37,877 nt of DNA from Chlamydiota bacterium (GCA_013287145.1 JABDEI010000008.1:1-37877), one strand, 5' to 3'. Shown: positions 1-8,684, counted from the first letter of the stretch. Made by a program: numbers and translations. The notes: a model not told the origin generated them from the letters alone.

Positions 1-387
1 TAATAAGTCTTGCGCTATAACCTAAAGAGAGGAATGCAAACGATTTACAGCCTATTTGAGTGCAAAGAATTTTGTTTTTCTTTCATGCTATCCCATTGAA
101 ACCTTTAGGTCAAAAGAAAAATTACAGTCAAATCAAATAAAAATATTTATTAATATAAACCTATTAATTCAACACAAAAAAACGACTTGATACAAAACCA
201 ACAATTAATATAATACAGAAGATTCAACTAATTTAAAATCAAAATAATAAATAGTTATTTGCAGCGATCCCCAATGCAAACTTCTAACAAAAAAAATCCC
301 ATAGAAAACAAAAAAATAATATTTTGACATAAAAACATCAATACCCCTAATTTTAGGTTATATACCGAAACAGAAGAAGGAACGCTT
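1..387. other. AT-rich gene-free leader
   Basis: No convincing open frame or RNA gene is visible on either strand. The stretch is strongly A/T-rich with several homopolymer A tracts. It probably holds the upstream regulatory region of the kinase gene that begins at 388, and perhaps the promoter side of a gene outside the window. Confidence 0.5.
324..353 (+). promoter_or_regulatory. Candidate sigma-70-type promoter for the kinase gene
   Basis: A perfect -35 hexamer TTGACA lies at 324-329. A weak -10-like TAATTT follows at 348-353 after an 18-bp spacer, about 35 bp before the ATG at 388. The -10 matches the consensus at only three of six positions, so this is a candidate only. Confidence 0.35.
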
Positions 388-1521
388 ATGTATGCAATCG
401 GCACTGAGATTAGAGAAGTTTTTTCCACGGAATATGTCCAAGAAGAAAAAAAAGACGACTCCGCTCAACTCTCTATTCCTTTAGTCCAATTAACCCTCAA
501 TCCCTTACCAAACAGCTCTTCAAATATCGATCAACTTAATTCACTGCTTGAAAAAATTGATGTAATTAATCCTGAAGAAATTATTGAGTTTGTTAGAGAA
601 ACCGAACCGTTGAAAAACACATCCAATTATCATAAAGTCGCCAAAGTCATGACAGGGGGTCTTTTAAAAATAAAGCTGCATCGCAAAGGGACGACATCTC
701 ATAAATTTATCATTTTGAGCGAATTAGGAAAGGGACATGAAAGTAAATATTTCGAAGCCATTGACTGTGAAGAGAAGAAAGAAGTCGCCTATGGAAGGCG
801 AATTTTAACAGATCAAACTGAAGCTGAGAATGAAATAAACATTTTAAAAATGGTTAAAGGAGTCGAAGAGTTTATTCAGCTGCAAAATGTTTTTTATTAC
901 AAGGACCAAAAAGATCGTTACAAGCAAGTTAAAATTTTTGACCTATGTTTGGGAAATTTAAAATCGTATTTCGTAAGAACTCCTTTCAAAATAGATCAAG
1001 TAAATTTTTGTTTGGACATCATAAAAGGCCTTGCTTTTCTGCATGAAAAAAATGTTGTTCATGGGGATATAAAACCGAGCAATATTCTCATAAAATACTC
1101 AGACATAAAGAAGCGATATTCTGCTGTTCTTGCTGACCTCGAAATGGCTCATACCATAGGGACTAAATCCATAGGCCGCAGCCGTCCTTATTTTGCTCCT
1201 GAAGGATGGGACAAGTTTGCTAAAATTAAGGAAACTGAAAAAGTCGATATCTGGGCGTGTGGTTTAGTGTTCCTTGAAATTGGACAATTTAAAATGCCTG
1301 AATGGCATCTTACATTAAGAAAGTATGCAAAAGAAATTACTTCAGAACAGAAGAAAGCTTGCTTTGCCGAGATGAGTATCTTCCGCCCACTAGCCTCTGA
1401 TATAAATCCATTTCAAAAGCTTTTTTATCAGATGATTAATCCTGATCCAGATCAACGTCCAAGCGCACTGAAAGTGGAGCGGGAGATAATAGAAATTAAA
1501 AAAAGCAAAGTCCACGAATAA
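388..1521 (+). CDS. Atypical eukaryote-like Ser/Thr protein kinase
   Basis: The protein has 377 residues with a kinase domain at about 105-365 behind a non-kinase N-terminal region of about 100 residues. Visible motifs are a Gly-rich loop GKGHES (114-119), a helix-C Glu in EAENEI (145-150), the catalytic loop HGDIKPSN (225-232), APE (270-272) and VDIWACG (286-292). Catalytic Asp227, Lys229 and Asn232 are present. Two canonical elements deviate: the VAIK lysine is replaced in VAYGRRI (133-139), and DFG is DLE (250-252, Asp kept). No transmembrane segment is visible. The start is ATG with an AGAAGG-type ribosome site about 8 nt upstream. Kinases of this kind phosphorylate bacterial or host proteins; here weak catalysis or a pseudokinase role is possible. 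The substrate is unknown. Confidence 0.85.
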   Translation: MYAIGTEIREVFSTEYVQEEKKDDSAQLSIPLVQLTLNPLPNSSSNIDQLNSLLEKIDVINPEEIIEFVRETEPLKNTSNYHKVAKVMTGGLLKIKLHRKGTTSHKFIILSELGKGHESKYFEAIDCEEKKEVAYGRRILTDQTEAENEINILKMVKGVEEFIQLQNVFYYKDQKDRYKQVKIFDLCLGNLKSYFVRTPFKIDQVNFCLDIIKGLAFLHEKNVVHGDIKPSNILIKYSDIKKRYSAVLADLEMAHTIGTKSIGRSRPYFAPEGWDKFAKIKETEKVDIWACGLVFLEIGQFKMPEWHLTLRKYAKEITSEQKKACFAEMSIFRPLASDINPFQKLFYQMINPDPDQRPSALKVEREIIEIKKSKVHE

Positions 1522-1524
1522 GAT

Positions 1525-1553
1525 TTATACCGAGCGTGATTCAAAAATCGGCA
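1525..1553. repeat. Half copy of the 29-bp arm repeat found at 33628-33694
   Basis: This 29-bp stretch begins TTATACCGAGCGTGATTC. It differs at about three positions from the right arm (reverse complement) of the palindrome at 33628-33694. Only one arm is present, just behind the kinase stop codon, so it looks like a degraded or solo copy of that element. Confidence 0.6.
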
Positions 1554-1567
1554 TTTGGGCTAGTGCG

Positions 1568-1587
1568 AAAGCCCCGGGGCTTTTCTA
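1568..1587. terminator. Palindromic terminator between convergent genes
   Basis: A perfect 16-bp palindrome, AAAGCCCCGGGGCTTT (1568-1583), is followed by one more T and CTAAA. It lies between the stop of the plus-strand kinase (1521) and the stop of the minus-strand gene (1585), where a shared bidirectional terminator would be expected. The last bases touch the minus-strand stop codon. Confidence 0.5.
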
Positions 1588-2115
1588 AATGGAGGGAAGA
1601 CTTTTAGAGACGTCATTTTGAAGGAATGTTTTCAGATCGATCTTTTTTTGATTTGGGGTATGAATCATACTATGGGCAGTCGACAAATCCTCGATAAACT
1701 CTTTCTCTTTTTCGATTCCCTTTAGAAATAGATTTTGTGCATTAGAGTTTCGTGTTTCAGAAGTCCCAACAATAAAGTTACCAAATTGCTTTAAGAGATA
1801 ACCTATAAAAATGCATTTATAGGTGCCTAACTGACAAGGCAATCGCTCATTTGATAAAATAGGATTTAGCGGTTGAAGAAAATATTCCACGCCATTACTT
1901 TTGGGAACCATTTTAAAAGTAACAGTTAAGGCATGTGGAACTTTTTTCATCGCCAGCTCTTTAACAAATACTTGAGAGTTCAATTCGATGGTTTTCATTT
2001 CAATAGGCAACTTTTCAAGAGCACAGGAAGAAGCCACAAAAGAGCGGAAATTCTCATCTAAAGCTTTTAATTGTTCATTGATAAATTTCTCTTGTTTTAA
2101 ATCGAGTGACGACAA
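1585..2115 (-). CDS. Hypothetical protein
   Basis: The 176-residue protein is not recognised. It appears soluble and mixed alpha/beta, without a signal peptide or membrane segment. The N-terminus is helical and charged, and the C-terminus has a Glu/Lys-rich stretch (KGIEKEKEFIEDL). The only upstream start is TTG at 2115, because an in-frame stop lies five codons further up. No clear ribosome site is visible, so the true start may be internal (Met40). It is transcribed convergently with the kinase and divergently from the LMF1-like gene, whose longest frame overlaps it by 10 bp. Probably a lineage-specific chlamydial protein. Confidence 0.6.
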   Translation of the reverse strand: MSSLDLKQEKFINEQLKALDENFRSFVASSCALEKLPIEMKTIELNSQVFVKELAMKKVPHALTVTFKMVPKSNGVEYFLQPLNPILSNERLPCQLGTYKCIFIGYLLKQFGNFIVGTSETRNSNAQNLFLKGIEKEKEFIEDLSTAHSMIHTPNQKKIDLKTFLQNDVSKSLPSI

Positions 2116-2156
2116 AGCGGGATTATGTTACCAAGAAAAAAAATGATAGTTTGTTT

Positions 2157-3572
2157 ATGGATGGGTCTTCATTTCTTTTTGCACAATGGCTTTTTCTTAA
2201 ATTGCTGGCGCTAAATTATTTCTTTGCATTTTTTTCGTTGGCAAAGCAGGTAAAAGGCCTTTATTGCTCTAAGGGTATCGCGCCTTGTCAGCAACTGCTT
2301 GCTTTGATCGAAGATACTCACCAAACAAAGCTCTATTGGCAGGTTCCTACGTTATTCTGGATAAAATGCAATGATAAAACTTTACAGTTTGCAGCTTACT
2401 TTGGTTTAGTGATTTCAATTCTGGCTTTGTTGGGAATATTTCCAAGTTTTTTCTTTTTTCTGTTGTGGATAATCTATCTTTCTTTTTTTAGTGTAGGAAC
2501 GCCCTTTCTTAATTTTCAATGGGATGCCTTACTATTAGAAATTGGATTTATTGCCATTTTTTTTGCTATCCAATCGCCAGCGCCCCTGATTTTGATTCTA
2601 CTTTTATGGTTTGTGCTTTTTCGATTTATGTTTTCATCAGGAATAACGAAAATTCTTTATGGTTCGTCCGAATGGTCGAATTTGACAGCCATGGATTATC
2701 ATTATGAAACACAGCCTTTGCCAACTAAACTAGCCTACTATCTTCATAAACTCCCTAAAAGCCTTGCGAAACTATCCGTATTAGGCGTTTTCTTTATTGA
2801 AATCATCGTCCCATTTTTTATTTTTGGTCCCGAGCAATTGCGCATTACTGCTTTTATTTTTTTAATATTTTTCCAAATTCTTATCATTTTGACAGGCAAC
2901 TATGCTTTTTTTAACACATTGACGATTACGATGTGCGTTGTATTGCTAAACGATTCTTATCTCAGCTGGCTTCCTGTTGTTCCTTCTTTGACATCCTTTG
3001 GCAACCCATTGAATCTATTTCTCAGCGCTGTAGGCATCATTTTGATCATCTTAAATGTCCTGCAGCTGGTCAGCTTTTTTGCCCCTATCGGAAAACTTGG
3101 CAATGCCATTTTAAATTTCCAATCGCCATTCTGTCTTGTAAATTCTTACGGCCTCTTTGTCCATATGACAACAGTGCGTTACGAGATCATTGTAGAGGGA
3201 AGCGAAGATGGCGAAACATGGCTTCCATATGAATTTAAATGGAAACCCGGAGAATTAAATAAACCGCCAAGGCAAATAGCGCCCTATCAACCGCGCCTAG
3301 ATTGGCAAATGTGGTTTGCTGCCTTAAGCTCGGCACGGTCGAATCCATGGTTCGTGGCCTTTGTTATACGTCTCCTAGAAGGATCTCAAGATGTGTTAAA
3401 ATTGCTAAAAAATAACCCTTTTGCTCAAAAACCTCCTAAATATATCCGAGCCCTTCTTTATAAATACAAATTTAGTAACTTGAAGACAAAAGAGCAAACA
3501 GGCGATTGGTGGATAAGAGAACTTTTGGGTTTTTATGCCCACCCTATTGCTTTAGATATGGTTGAAAAATAA
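2157..3572 (+). CDS. Lipase maturation factor (LMF1) family membrane protein
   Basis: About 471 residues from the ATG at 2157. An in-frame GTG at 2106 would add 17 charged residues but runs into the divergent neighbour. The N-terminal two thirds carry many hydrophobic segments (first at FLFAQWLFLKLLALNYFFAF). The C-terminal third holds the family's soluble signature: MTTVRYEIIVEGSEDG, then PYEFKWKPGELNKPPR, then YQPRLDWQMWFAAL. In animals LMF1 is an ER protein needed to fold dimeric lipases. Bacterial homologues have no established role, and export or folding of a secreted protein is an inference only. It lies 34 nt upstream of the DUF47-PiT pair on the same strand and may share its transcript. 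Confidence 0.85.
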   Translation: MDGSSFLFAQWLFLKLLALNYFFAFFSLAKQVKGLYCSKGIAPCQQLLALIEDTHQTKLYWQVPTLFWIKCNDKTLQFAAYFGLVISILALLGIFPSFFFFLLWIIYLSFFSVGTPFLNFQWDALLLEIGFIAIFFAIQSPAPLILILLLWFVLFRFMFSSGITKILYGSSEWSNLTAMDYHYETQPLPTKLAYYLHKLPKSLAKLSVLGVFFIEIIVPFFIFGPEQLRITAFIFLIFFQILIILTGNYAFFNTLTITMCVVLLNDSYLSWLPVVPSLTSFGNPLNLFLSAVGIILIILNVLQLVSFFAPIGKLGNAILNFQSPFCLVNSYGLFVHMTTVRYEIIVEGSEDGETWLPYEFKWKPGELNKPPRQIAPYQPRLDWQMWFAALSSARSNPWFVAFVIRLLEGSQDVLKLLKNNPFAQKPPKYIRALLYKYKFSNLKTKEQTGDWWIRELLGFYAHPIALDMVEK

Positions 3573-3606
3573 AAAAAATTTAATTTTTGGTAAGGAGCAG
3601 GGGCTG

Positions 3607-4230
3607 ATGTTCTCGTTGATTCCGAAAGATGAAAAGTTTTTCGATTTACTCGATCAGCAGTCTCTAGCGATTCTTCAAGGTGCTACCCTTTTCAAAGACC
3701 TTGCCACCCATTGGCAAGAAAATCATCCCAATATTGTCAAACTTAGAGATCTAGAACATGAATGCGATATCACTACTCATGAGATTTTAGATAAATTGAA
3801 TCGCACTTTTGTCACACCTTTAGATCGCGAAGACATCCATATGCTGGCAAAGCAGCTCGATGATGTGATCGACATCATCCAATCGGTAAGTGAAAGAATG
3901 CTGCTCTTTAGGATCAAAACGACAAAAGACGATCTCATTGAACTCGCTGATATTTTAGAAGAAGCCGTTAGTATCATTCCCAAAGCTATCACAAGCATTC
4001 GCCGCATTGACCGTCCAAAACGCATTTTAGACTACTGCATCGAAATCAATCGTTTGGAAAACAGGGGCGATAGAGCCGCAGAAAGAGCTATAGGAAGCCT
4101 TTTTCAAAAAGAAAAAGATCCTATGGAGGTGATTAAATGGAAAGAAATTTATGATTCAGTAGAGTTTGCTATCGATCGCTGTGAAGATATCGCCAATACC
4201 ATTGAAGGTATTGTTGTAAAATACGGTTAA
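3607..4230 (+). CDS. DUF47 (UPF0111/PhoU-like) phosphate transport accessory protein
   Basis: A 207-residue, all-helical protein of the DUF47/TIGR00153 family. Members typically sit beside PiT phosphate transporters and are thought to regulate them. Family-like parts are the N-terminal FFDLLDQQS, HECDITTHEILDKLNRTFVT, the metal-ligand-like LDREDIHMLAKQLDDVIDII and the C-terminal WKEIYDSVEFAIDRCEDIAN. I chose the ATG at 3607 because AAGGAG stands about 9 nt upstream; an in-frame TTG at 3562 gives an atypical N-terminus. The PiT gene starts 5 nt after the stop, so the two are translationally linked. The same pair occurs in Chlamydia. Confidence 0.9.
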   Translation: MFSLIPKDEKFFDLLDQQSLAILQGATLFKDLATHWQENHPNIVKLRDLEHECDITTHEILDKLNRTFVTPLDREDIHMLAKQLDDVIDIIQSVSERMLLFRIKTTKDDLIELADILEEAVSIIPKAITSIRRIDRPKRILDYCIEINRLENRGDRAAERAIGSLFQKEKDPMEVIKWKEIYDSVEFAIDRCEDIANTIEGIVVKYG

Positions 4231-4234
4231 TACC

Positions 4235-5221
4235 ATGGACTTAGCTCTTATTTTCGTCCTCGTATTAATATTAGGAGCTGAGTTTGTCAATGGTTGGACC
4301 GACGCCCCTAATGCTATTGCCACTGTCGTCTCAACAAGAGTGTTGTCTCCAATAAAAGCGATCCTATTAGCTTCGATATTCAACCTTTTAGGAGTTTTTT
4401 CAGGTACTGCCGTGGCCGAAACCATAGGGACAGGCATCGTCAATGATAAAGTCATCAATTTGACGACAGTAGGCTGCGCCATGATCGGATTAATTGTCTG
4501 GGGTCTTTTTAATGCACGCCTAGGCCTGCCCACTAGCAAAAGCCATGCTTTAATAGCAGGCTTAACAGGCGCAGGCTTTGCTACAGGTGGCTTTGATGCT
4601 CTTGTCTGGGAAGGGTGGGAAAAAGTTTTACTAGGGCTGCTGTTTTCAACTTTTTTGGGTTTCTTCGGGGGTTTATTGCTGATGGGATTTATCTATAATG
4701 CTTTTAAAAACACAAGTCCCGGCAAAGCGAGACGCTTCTTTAGTGTAATGCAGATATTTTCATCGGCTTTTATTGCCTTTAGCCATGGCTCCAACGACGG
4801 ACAAAAATTGATGGGCACCTTTGCCTTGGCTTTGCTAATGGGCGGAGTAATACCAAGCTTTGCGATCCCAAGCTGGGTGATTTTTTTGTGCGCCGGCGTG
4901 ATGGGGCTTGGGACCCTCTGCGGGGGCTGGAAGATCATGAAAACCATGGGATTTCACATCACGCATCTAAATCCCTCCCAAGGCTTTGCCACAGAGATGG
5001 GCGCTGCCACCACCATTGAACTAGCTTCACGCTTCGGTATTCCTTTAAGCACAACGCACACGATCAATTTTGCCATCATGGGTGTGGGTGCCACGCGTCG
5101 TCTGTCAGCGGTTCGCTGGGGCGTCACTGCCAACATCATCACCGCATGGATTCTAACCTTTCCAATCTGTGCTGTAATAGCATTTAGCGTCACAAAGATC
5201 ATGCTCTTAATTCAACGCTAA
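4235..5221 (+). CDS. PiT-family inorganic phosphate transporter
   Basis: A 328-residue inner-membrane permease of about ten hydrophobic segments that takes up inorganic phosphate, by family with H+ or Na+ or as a metal-phosphate complex. The two inverted-repeat signature motifs are present: NGWTDAPNAIATVVSTR near residue 19 in the first half and FSHGSNDGQKLMG near 184 in the second. SKSHALIAGLTGAGFA and STTHTINFAIMGVG are further conserved parts. Length is normal for a short bacterial PiT. The ATG lies 5 nt after the DUF47 gene. The stop codon lies at the left edge of the nested palindrome at 5219-5874, which may act as terminator. Confidence 0.93.
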   Translation: MDLALIFVLVLILGAEFVNGWTDAPNAIATVVSTRVLSPIKAILLASIFNLLGVFSGTAVAETIGTGIVNDKVINLTTVGCAMIGLIVWGLFNARLGLPTSKSHALIAGLTGAGFATGGFDALVWEGWEKVLLGLLFSTFLGFFGGLLLMGFIYNAFKNTSPGKARRFFSVMQIFSSAFIAFSHGSNDGQKLMGTFALALLMGGVIPSFAIPSWVIFLCAGVMGLGTLCGGWKIMKTMGFHITHLNPSQGFATEMGAATTIELASRFGIPLSTTHTINFAIMGVGATRRLSAVRWGVTANIITAWILTFPICAVIAFSVTKIMLLIQR

Positions 5222-5261
5222 ATGATAAACTGAAACGCAGAAGTCAGAATCCAGAATGACG

Positions 5262-5535
5262 TTGTTGCATAAATCTGTGAAAGAAGATGCCGTTCTTTCA
5301 GAACTCAATCCTCTCTCTTAGATACCCAGGCCTCTCGCTTTCGCTTCGGCCTGGGCTATGACATGAAGGCCTTTCAGGCCATGAAATAGTGCATTAAAAA
5401 ATGATGATCTCAATGGTCTGAAGGACCATAATAACATAGCCCAGGCCGAAGCGAAAGCGAGAGGCCTGGGAAAAAGGATAAGCAGAAGCTGAGTTCTGAA
5501 AGAACGGCATCTTCTTTCACAGATTTATGCAACAA
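5262..5535. repeat. 274-bp palindromic unit with perfect 46-bp and 36-bp arms
   Basis: Outer arms 5262-5307 and 5490-5535 are perfect reverse complements over 46 bp, beginning TTGTTGCATAAATCTG. Inner arms 5325-5360 and 5435-5470 are perfect over 36 bp, and each arm is itself a CCCAGGCC/GGCCTGGG hairpin. The centre contains two small hairpins around CCTTTCAGG and GGTCTGAAGGACC. A related partial copy lies at 10342-10415. Confidence 0.85.
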
Positions 5536-5560
5536 TGCCATCCAGAATCCAGAATGGGCT

Positions 5561-5800
5561 CGTTGCATATATCTATTCCCCATCTGGAAATCGCGGTTAG
5601 TCTCGGCTTCAACCCGAGGTGTATCGTAAGAGCCGCAAGAGATACGTTGAGTAAAAATTTTCCTTGCGACCAATTTTCTTGTGACCCTACGGGGCACAAT
5701 GCCCTTTTGCATATACCTCGGGTTGAAACCCGAGGCTATGTGCAACACACACATAGGTACAACGCATTCCCCGAATGGGGAATAGATTTATGCAACAACG
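5561..5800. repeat. Second palindromic unit within the nested element
   Basis: Arms 5561-5583 and 5775-5800 pair (the right arm has 3 extra bases) and share the GTTGCATAAATCT-type end with the neighbouring unit. Inner arms 5602-5624 and 5713-5735 pair around CAACCCGAGG/CCTCGGGTTG. The shared end sequence suggests the two units belong to one family. Confidence 0.7.
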
Positions 5801-5821
5801 CCCTTTGGCATTCTGCCGTTC

Positions 5822-5856
5822 ATTCTGAATTCTGAATTCTGGATTCTGGATTCTGC
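5822..5856. repeat. 7-bp tandem array, five ATTCTGR units
   Basis: Five consecutive heptamers read ATTCTGA, ATTCTGA, ATTCTGG, ATTCTGG, ATTCTGC. The opposite outer arm (5245-5260) holds about two units in reverse complement. A second heptamer array, TTTAGCG three times, follows at 5871-5891, just before the GH63 stop codon. Confidence 0.85.
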
Positions 5857-5896
5857 GTTTCCGTTTATCATTTAGCGTTTAGCGTTTAGCGTTTTT

Positions 5897-8590
5897 TTAA
5901 TGGCTGCTTGGGCGGTTTTGCAGGAGGCCGCAATAATTGACGAGTTGCGCAATGAGGCCGGTCCAGCCGGTTTGATGGCTTGCACCTAAGCCAAGGCCTG
6001 TGTCGCCATGAAAATATTCATAAAAGAGGAGGTAGTCGCGCCAATGAGGGTCTTCCTGAAATTTCTTAATATCGCCATAGATCGGCCTTTTGCCATGTTC
6101 ATTGCGCAAGAAAAGTCTTGTAAGCCTTTTAGAAAGCTCATTGGCAACTTGGAGGAGGGTCATCATGTTTCCTGAGTGGGTAGGAAATTCCACCTTTAAA
6201 TCCTCGCCGTAATATTGGTGGAAGCGGTAGAGAGCTTCGATGATCATAAAATTCAGAGGCATCCAAATAGGGCCTCGCCAGTTGGAATTGCCGCCAAAAA
6301 GGCGACTTTGCGCTTCAGCCGGCTCATAATACCCAATAAATTCTTTGTCTTGAATGCGAAGGATGAAGGGATGTTCTTGATGATATCTAGAAAGCGATCT
6401 AATGCCGTAATCGGATAAAAATTCATTTTCATCAAGCATACAGTGCAGCACGCGTACCAAACGGTCTCGATTGAGAATGGACATCAGGCGGCGTGAATTT
6501 ACTCCGGGCGTTTGTATGCAAGCCATATTAGAAACGTAATCCGGTCGTTTGCTGATGAACCAATTCATGCGTCTGCTGAAAATGTCCATTGATTGCATGA
6601 CATCCGGTTCAATTGTTTCTATGGCTAATAAAGGAATCAATCCGACAAGAGACCGCAATTTAAGGGGAATCACACCCTTATCTTGTGTATATAAGGTATC
6701 GTAGAAAAAGCCATCTTCTTCATCCCATAAAGCGTGAGCTCCTTCACTCCCAGAAACCATTGTCGTTCCAATTCTGAGAAAGTGTTCGAAAAATTTCGTG
6801 GCTGTGTCTTGATAGACCGGATTTTTCTTAGCAAGTTCTAACGAGATCCTAAGCATCAGGATACAGTAAAAAGCCATCCATGCTGTACTGTCGGATTGAT
6901 AAAGATGCACTCCGGCAGGAAGAACTAGGCTTCGGTTAAAAAGGCTGATGTTATCAAATCCTAAAAAACCTCCCTGAAAGATATTATGGCCTTCAGGATC
7001 GTTGCGATTTACCCACCAAGTAAAATTCAATAATAGCTTATGGTATATGCCCCGCAAAAATTCGACGTCGCATTTCCCTTGCTGTTCGGCATCGCGTTTA
7101 TATACCCACCAAGCCGCCCATGCAATAACAGGAGGGTTTACGTCGCTAAAATCCCATTCATAAGCAGGTAGCTGACCATTGGGATGCATGTACCATTCGC
7201 GGGTCATCAACTCGATTTGCCTTTTGGCAAAGTCGGAATCCACCATGACCAATGCTAGAGAGTGAAACCCTAGGTCCCAATTTGCATACCAGGGATACTC
7301 CCACTTATCGGGCATAGAGATAATATCAAAATTGACAAGGTGCTCCCAATCGTAATTGCGGCCAATTTTGCGCGATTCTACTATTGAAGAGCTATCGTGT
7401 TTGAGCCATTGTTCGACGTCATAGTAATAAAGCTGTTTATCCCAAAGCATGCCGGCAAGGGCTTGGCGTTGAATTGCTTTTTCTTCAAGGCTTAAGGAAG
7501 GGCAATGAAGGTTATCATAAAAAGTATCTGCCTCTTTCTTTCTTTTTTCAAAAATAGAATCGAATGCATCAAAAGGCTTTTTTTGGATGGCATGAGACAA
7601 ATGCATGCGAAAAATCTTGCTGCCTTTTTTAGGAATTATTTCTTGATAGCAAGCGGCGGATTTTGTTCCCATTTGGCTTGGATTAACTGCTTGAATATCG
7701 CCTTGAATAACGTAGCGATGAAAAGCATCTTTTACGTAAGGAGTGGAATTAGGCTGCTGAAGTAAACGTTCGCAATTTGTTTCATTCTCTGTAAAAAGCA
7801 AAGCAGGCGAGCCTTCGGCATATAAGTAATAGTTGCCTAAGACCGGGTGAGTAGCAGCAATTGCTTCACTTCCTTCAACGCCCTTAGCTTTTTGCAAGTT
7901 GGGTTTTACACCTACATCATTCATCGGTCCGTTGGGATATCCCCAGCTCCAGGTATTGCGAAACCATAGAGTTGGCAGAAGATGGATGAATGCGTCGTTA
8001 TCGGATCGGTTCACGACTTCAATTTTGATGAGGATATCTTCCTGGTTTTCTTTAGCATATTCAATGAATACATCGAAATAGCGATCCTGATCGAAAATGC
8101 CTGTATCTAACAGTTCATATTCAGGCTCTAATTGCCCCCTAGCTTTATTCTTGGCTACTAATTCATCATAAGGGAATTCATTTTGAGGGTATTTATAGAG
8201 CATCTTCATGTAGCTATGGGTAGGCGTATTGTCCAAATAGAAATAATACTCTTTAACGTCTTCGCCATGGTTGCCTTCTAAATTGGTCAACCCAAAGAGC
8301 CTTTCCTTCAAGATCGGATCTTTGCCATTCCAAAGAGCTAATGCAAAACAGAGATATTGATTTCGATCGCTAATCCCCCCAAGCCCGTCTTCATTCCAGC
8401 GATAGACTTTACTGCGAGCATGATCGTGAGGAAAATAGGTCCAAGCCTCACCGTCGCTGCTGTAGTCTTCGCGCACCGTTCCCCACGCTCTTTCACTCAA
8501 GTAGGGTCCCCAAAGCTTCCAGTTAGACTCTCTTTGCCTATGCGATAAAAGCCTCTCTTTTTCAGGATTAGGATTTGCATCCATTGACAT
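5897..8590 (-). CDS. GH63 / MGH1-like glycoside hydrolase (glucosidase)
   Basis: An 897-residue soluble (alpha/alpha)6-barrel-type glycosidase of the GH63 family with the MGH1-like domain (YgjK, mannosylglycerate hydrolase and processing-glucosidase relatives). The N-terminal part runs RQRESNWKLWGPYLSERAWG, then FPHDHARSKVYRWNEDG. The barrel carries WEYPWYANWDLGFHSLAL, whose Asp in the WDLG context is the likely general acid. It also carries GQLPAYEWDFSDVNPPV and NWRGPIWMPLNFMIIEALYR. There is no signal peptide, so it is cytoplasmic, perhaps acting on glucosides, glycogen-derived sugars or a compatible solute; the substrate is not readable. The ATG at 8590 is followed by another Met at codon 3. 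It sits between two large palindromes, 5219-5874 and 8685-9085. Confidence 0.85.
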   Translation of the reverse strand: MSMDANPNPEKERLLSHRQRESNWKLWGPYLSERAWGTVREDYSSDGEAWTYFPHDHARSKVYRWNEDGLGGISDRNQYLCFALALWNGKDPILKERLFGLTNLEGNHGEDVKEYYFYLDNTPTHSYMKMLYKYPQNEFPYDELVAKNKARGQLEPEYELLDTGIFDQDRYFDVFIEYAKENQEDILIKIEVVNRSDNDAFIHLLPTLWFRNTWSWGYPNGPMNDVGVKPNLQKAKGVEGSEAIAATHPVLGNYYLYAEGSPALLFTENETNCERLLQQPNSTPYVKDAFHRYVIQGDIQAVNPSQMGTKSAACYQEIIPKKGSKIFRMHLSHAIQKKPFDAFDSIFEKRKKEADTFYDNLHCPSLSLEEKAIQRQALAGMLWDKQLYYYDVEQWLKHDSSSIVESRKIGRNYDWEHLVNFDIISMPDKWEYPWYANWDLGFHSLALVMVDSDFAKRQIELMTREWYMHPNGQLPAYEWDFSDVNPPVIAWAAWWVYKRDAEQQGKCDVEFLRGIYHKLLLNFTWWVNRNDPEGHNIFQGGFLGFDNISLFNRSLVLPAGVHLYQSDSTAWMAFYCILMLRISLELAKKNPVYQDTATKFFEHFLRIGTTMVSGSEGAHALWDEEDGFFYDTLYTQDKGVIPLKLRSLVGLIPLLAIETIEPDVMQSMDIFSRRMNWFISKRPDYVSNMACIQTPGVNSRRLMSILNRDRLVRVLHCMLDENEFLSDYGIRSLSRYHQEHPFILRIQDKEFIGYYEPAEAQSRLFGGNSNWRGPIWMPLNFMIIEALYRFHQYYGEDLKVEFPTHSGNMMTLLQVANELSKRLTRLFLRNEHGKRPIYGDIKKFQEDPHWRDYLLFYEYFHGDTGLGLGASHQTGWTGLIAQLVNYCGLLQNRPSSH

Positions 8591-8684
8591 TGCCCATTTG
8601 TATTAATCAGATAAATTTATGATCTCCTATGCCAAGCGATTATTCAACAAATTTTTACCACAATCCATTAAAACATCATAAAAC

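Larger units (their letters stand above)
5219..5874. repeat. Nested palindromic element (two hairpin units inside outer inverted repeats)
   Basis: The 650-bp gap between the convergent PiT and GH63 genes is almost entirely inverted-repeat DNA. Outer arms begin AAATGATAAACTGAAACG (5220) and end with the matching CGTTTCCGTTTATCATTT (5857-5873), each next to repeats of an ATTCTGG/ATTCTGA unit. Inside lie two separate hairpin units, 5262-5535 and 5561-5800. No credible protein is coded; the short open frames here are by-products of the symmetry. It resembles nested MITE- or REP-like elements. Confidence 0.85.

Noticed and set aside
5410-5835. Open frames of 60-114 codons in the PiT-GH63 gap
   Set aside because: They are products of the nested inverted repeats; their sequences mirror each other and match no family.
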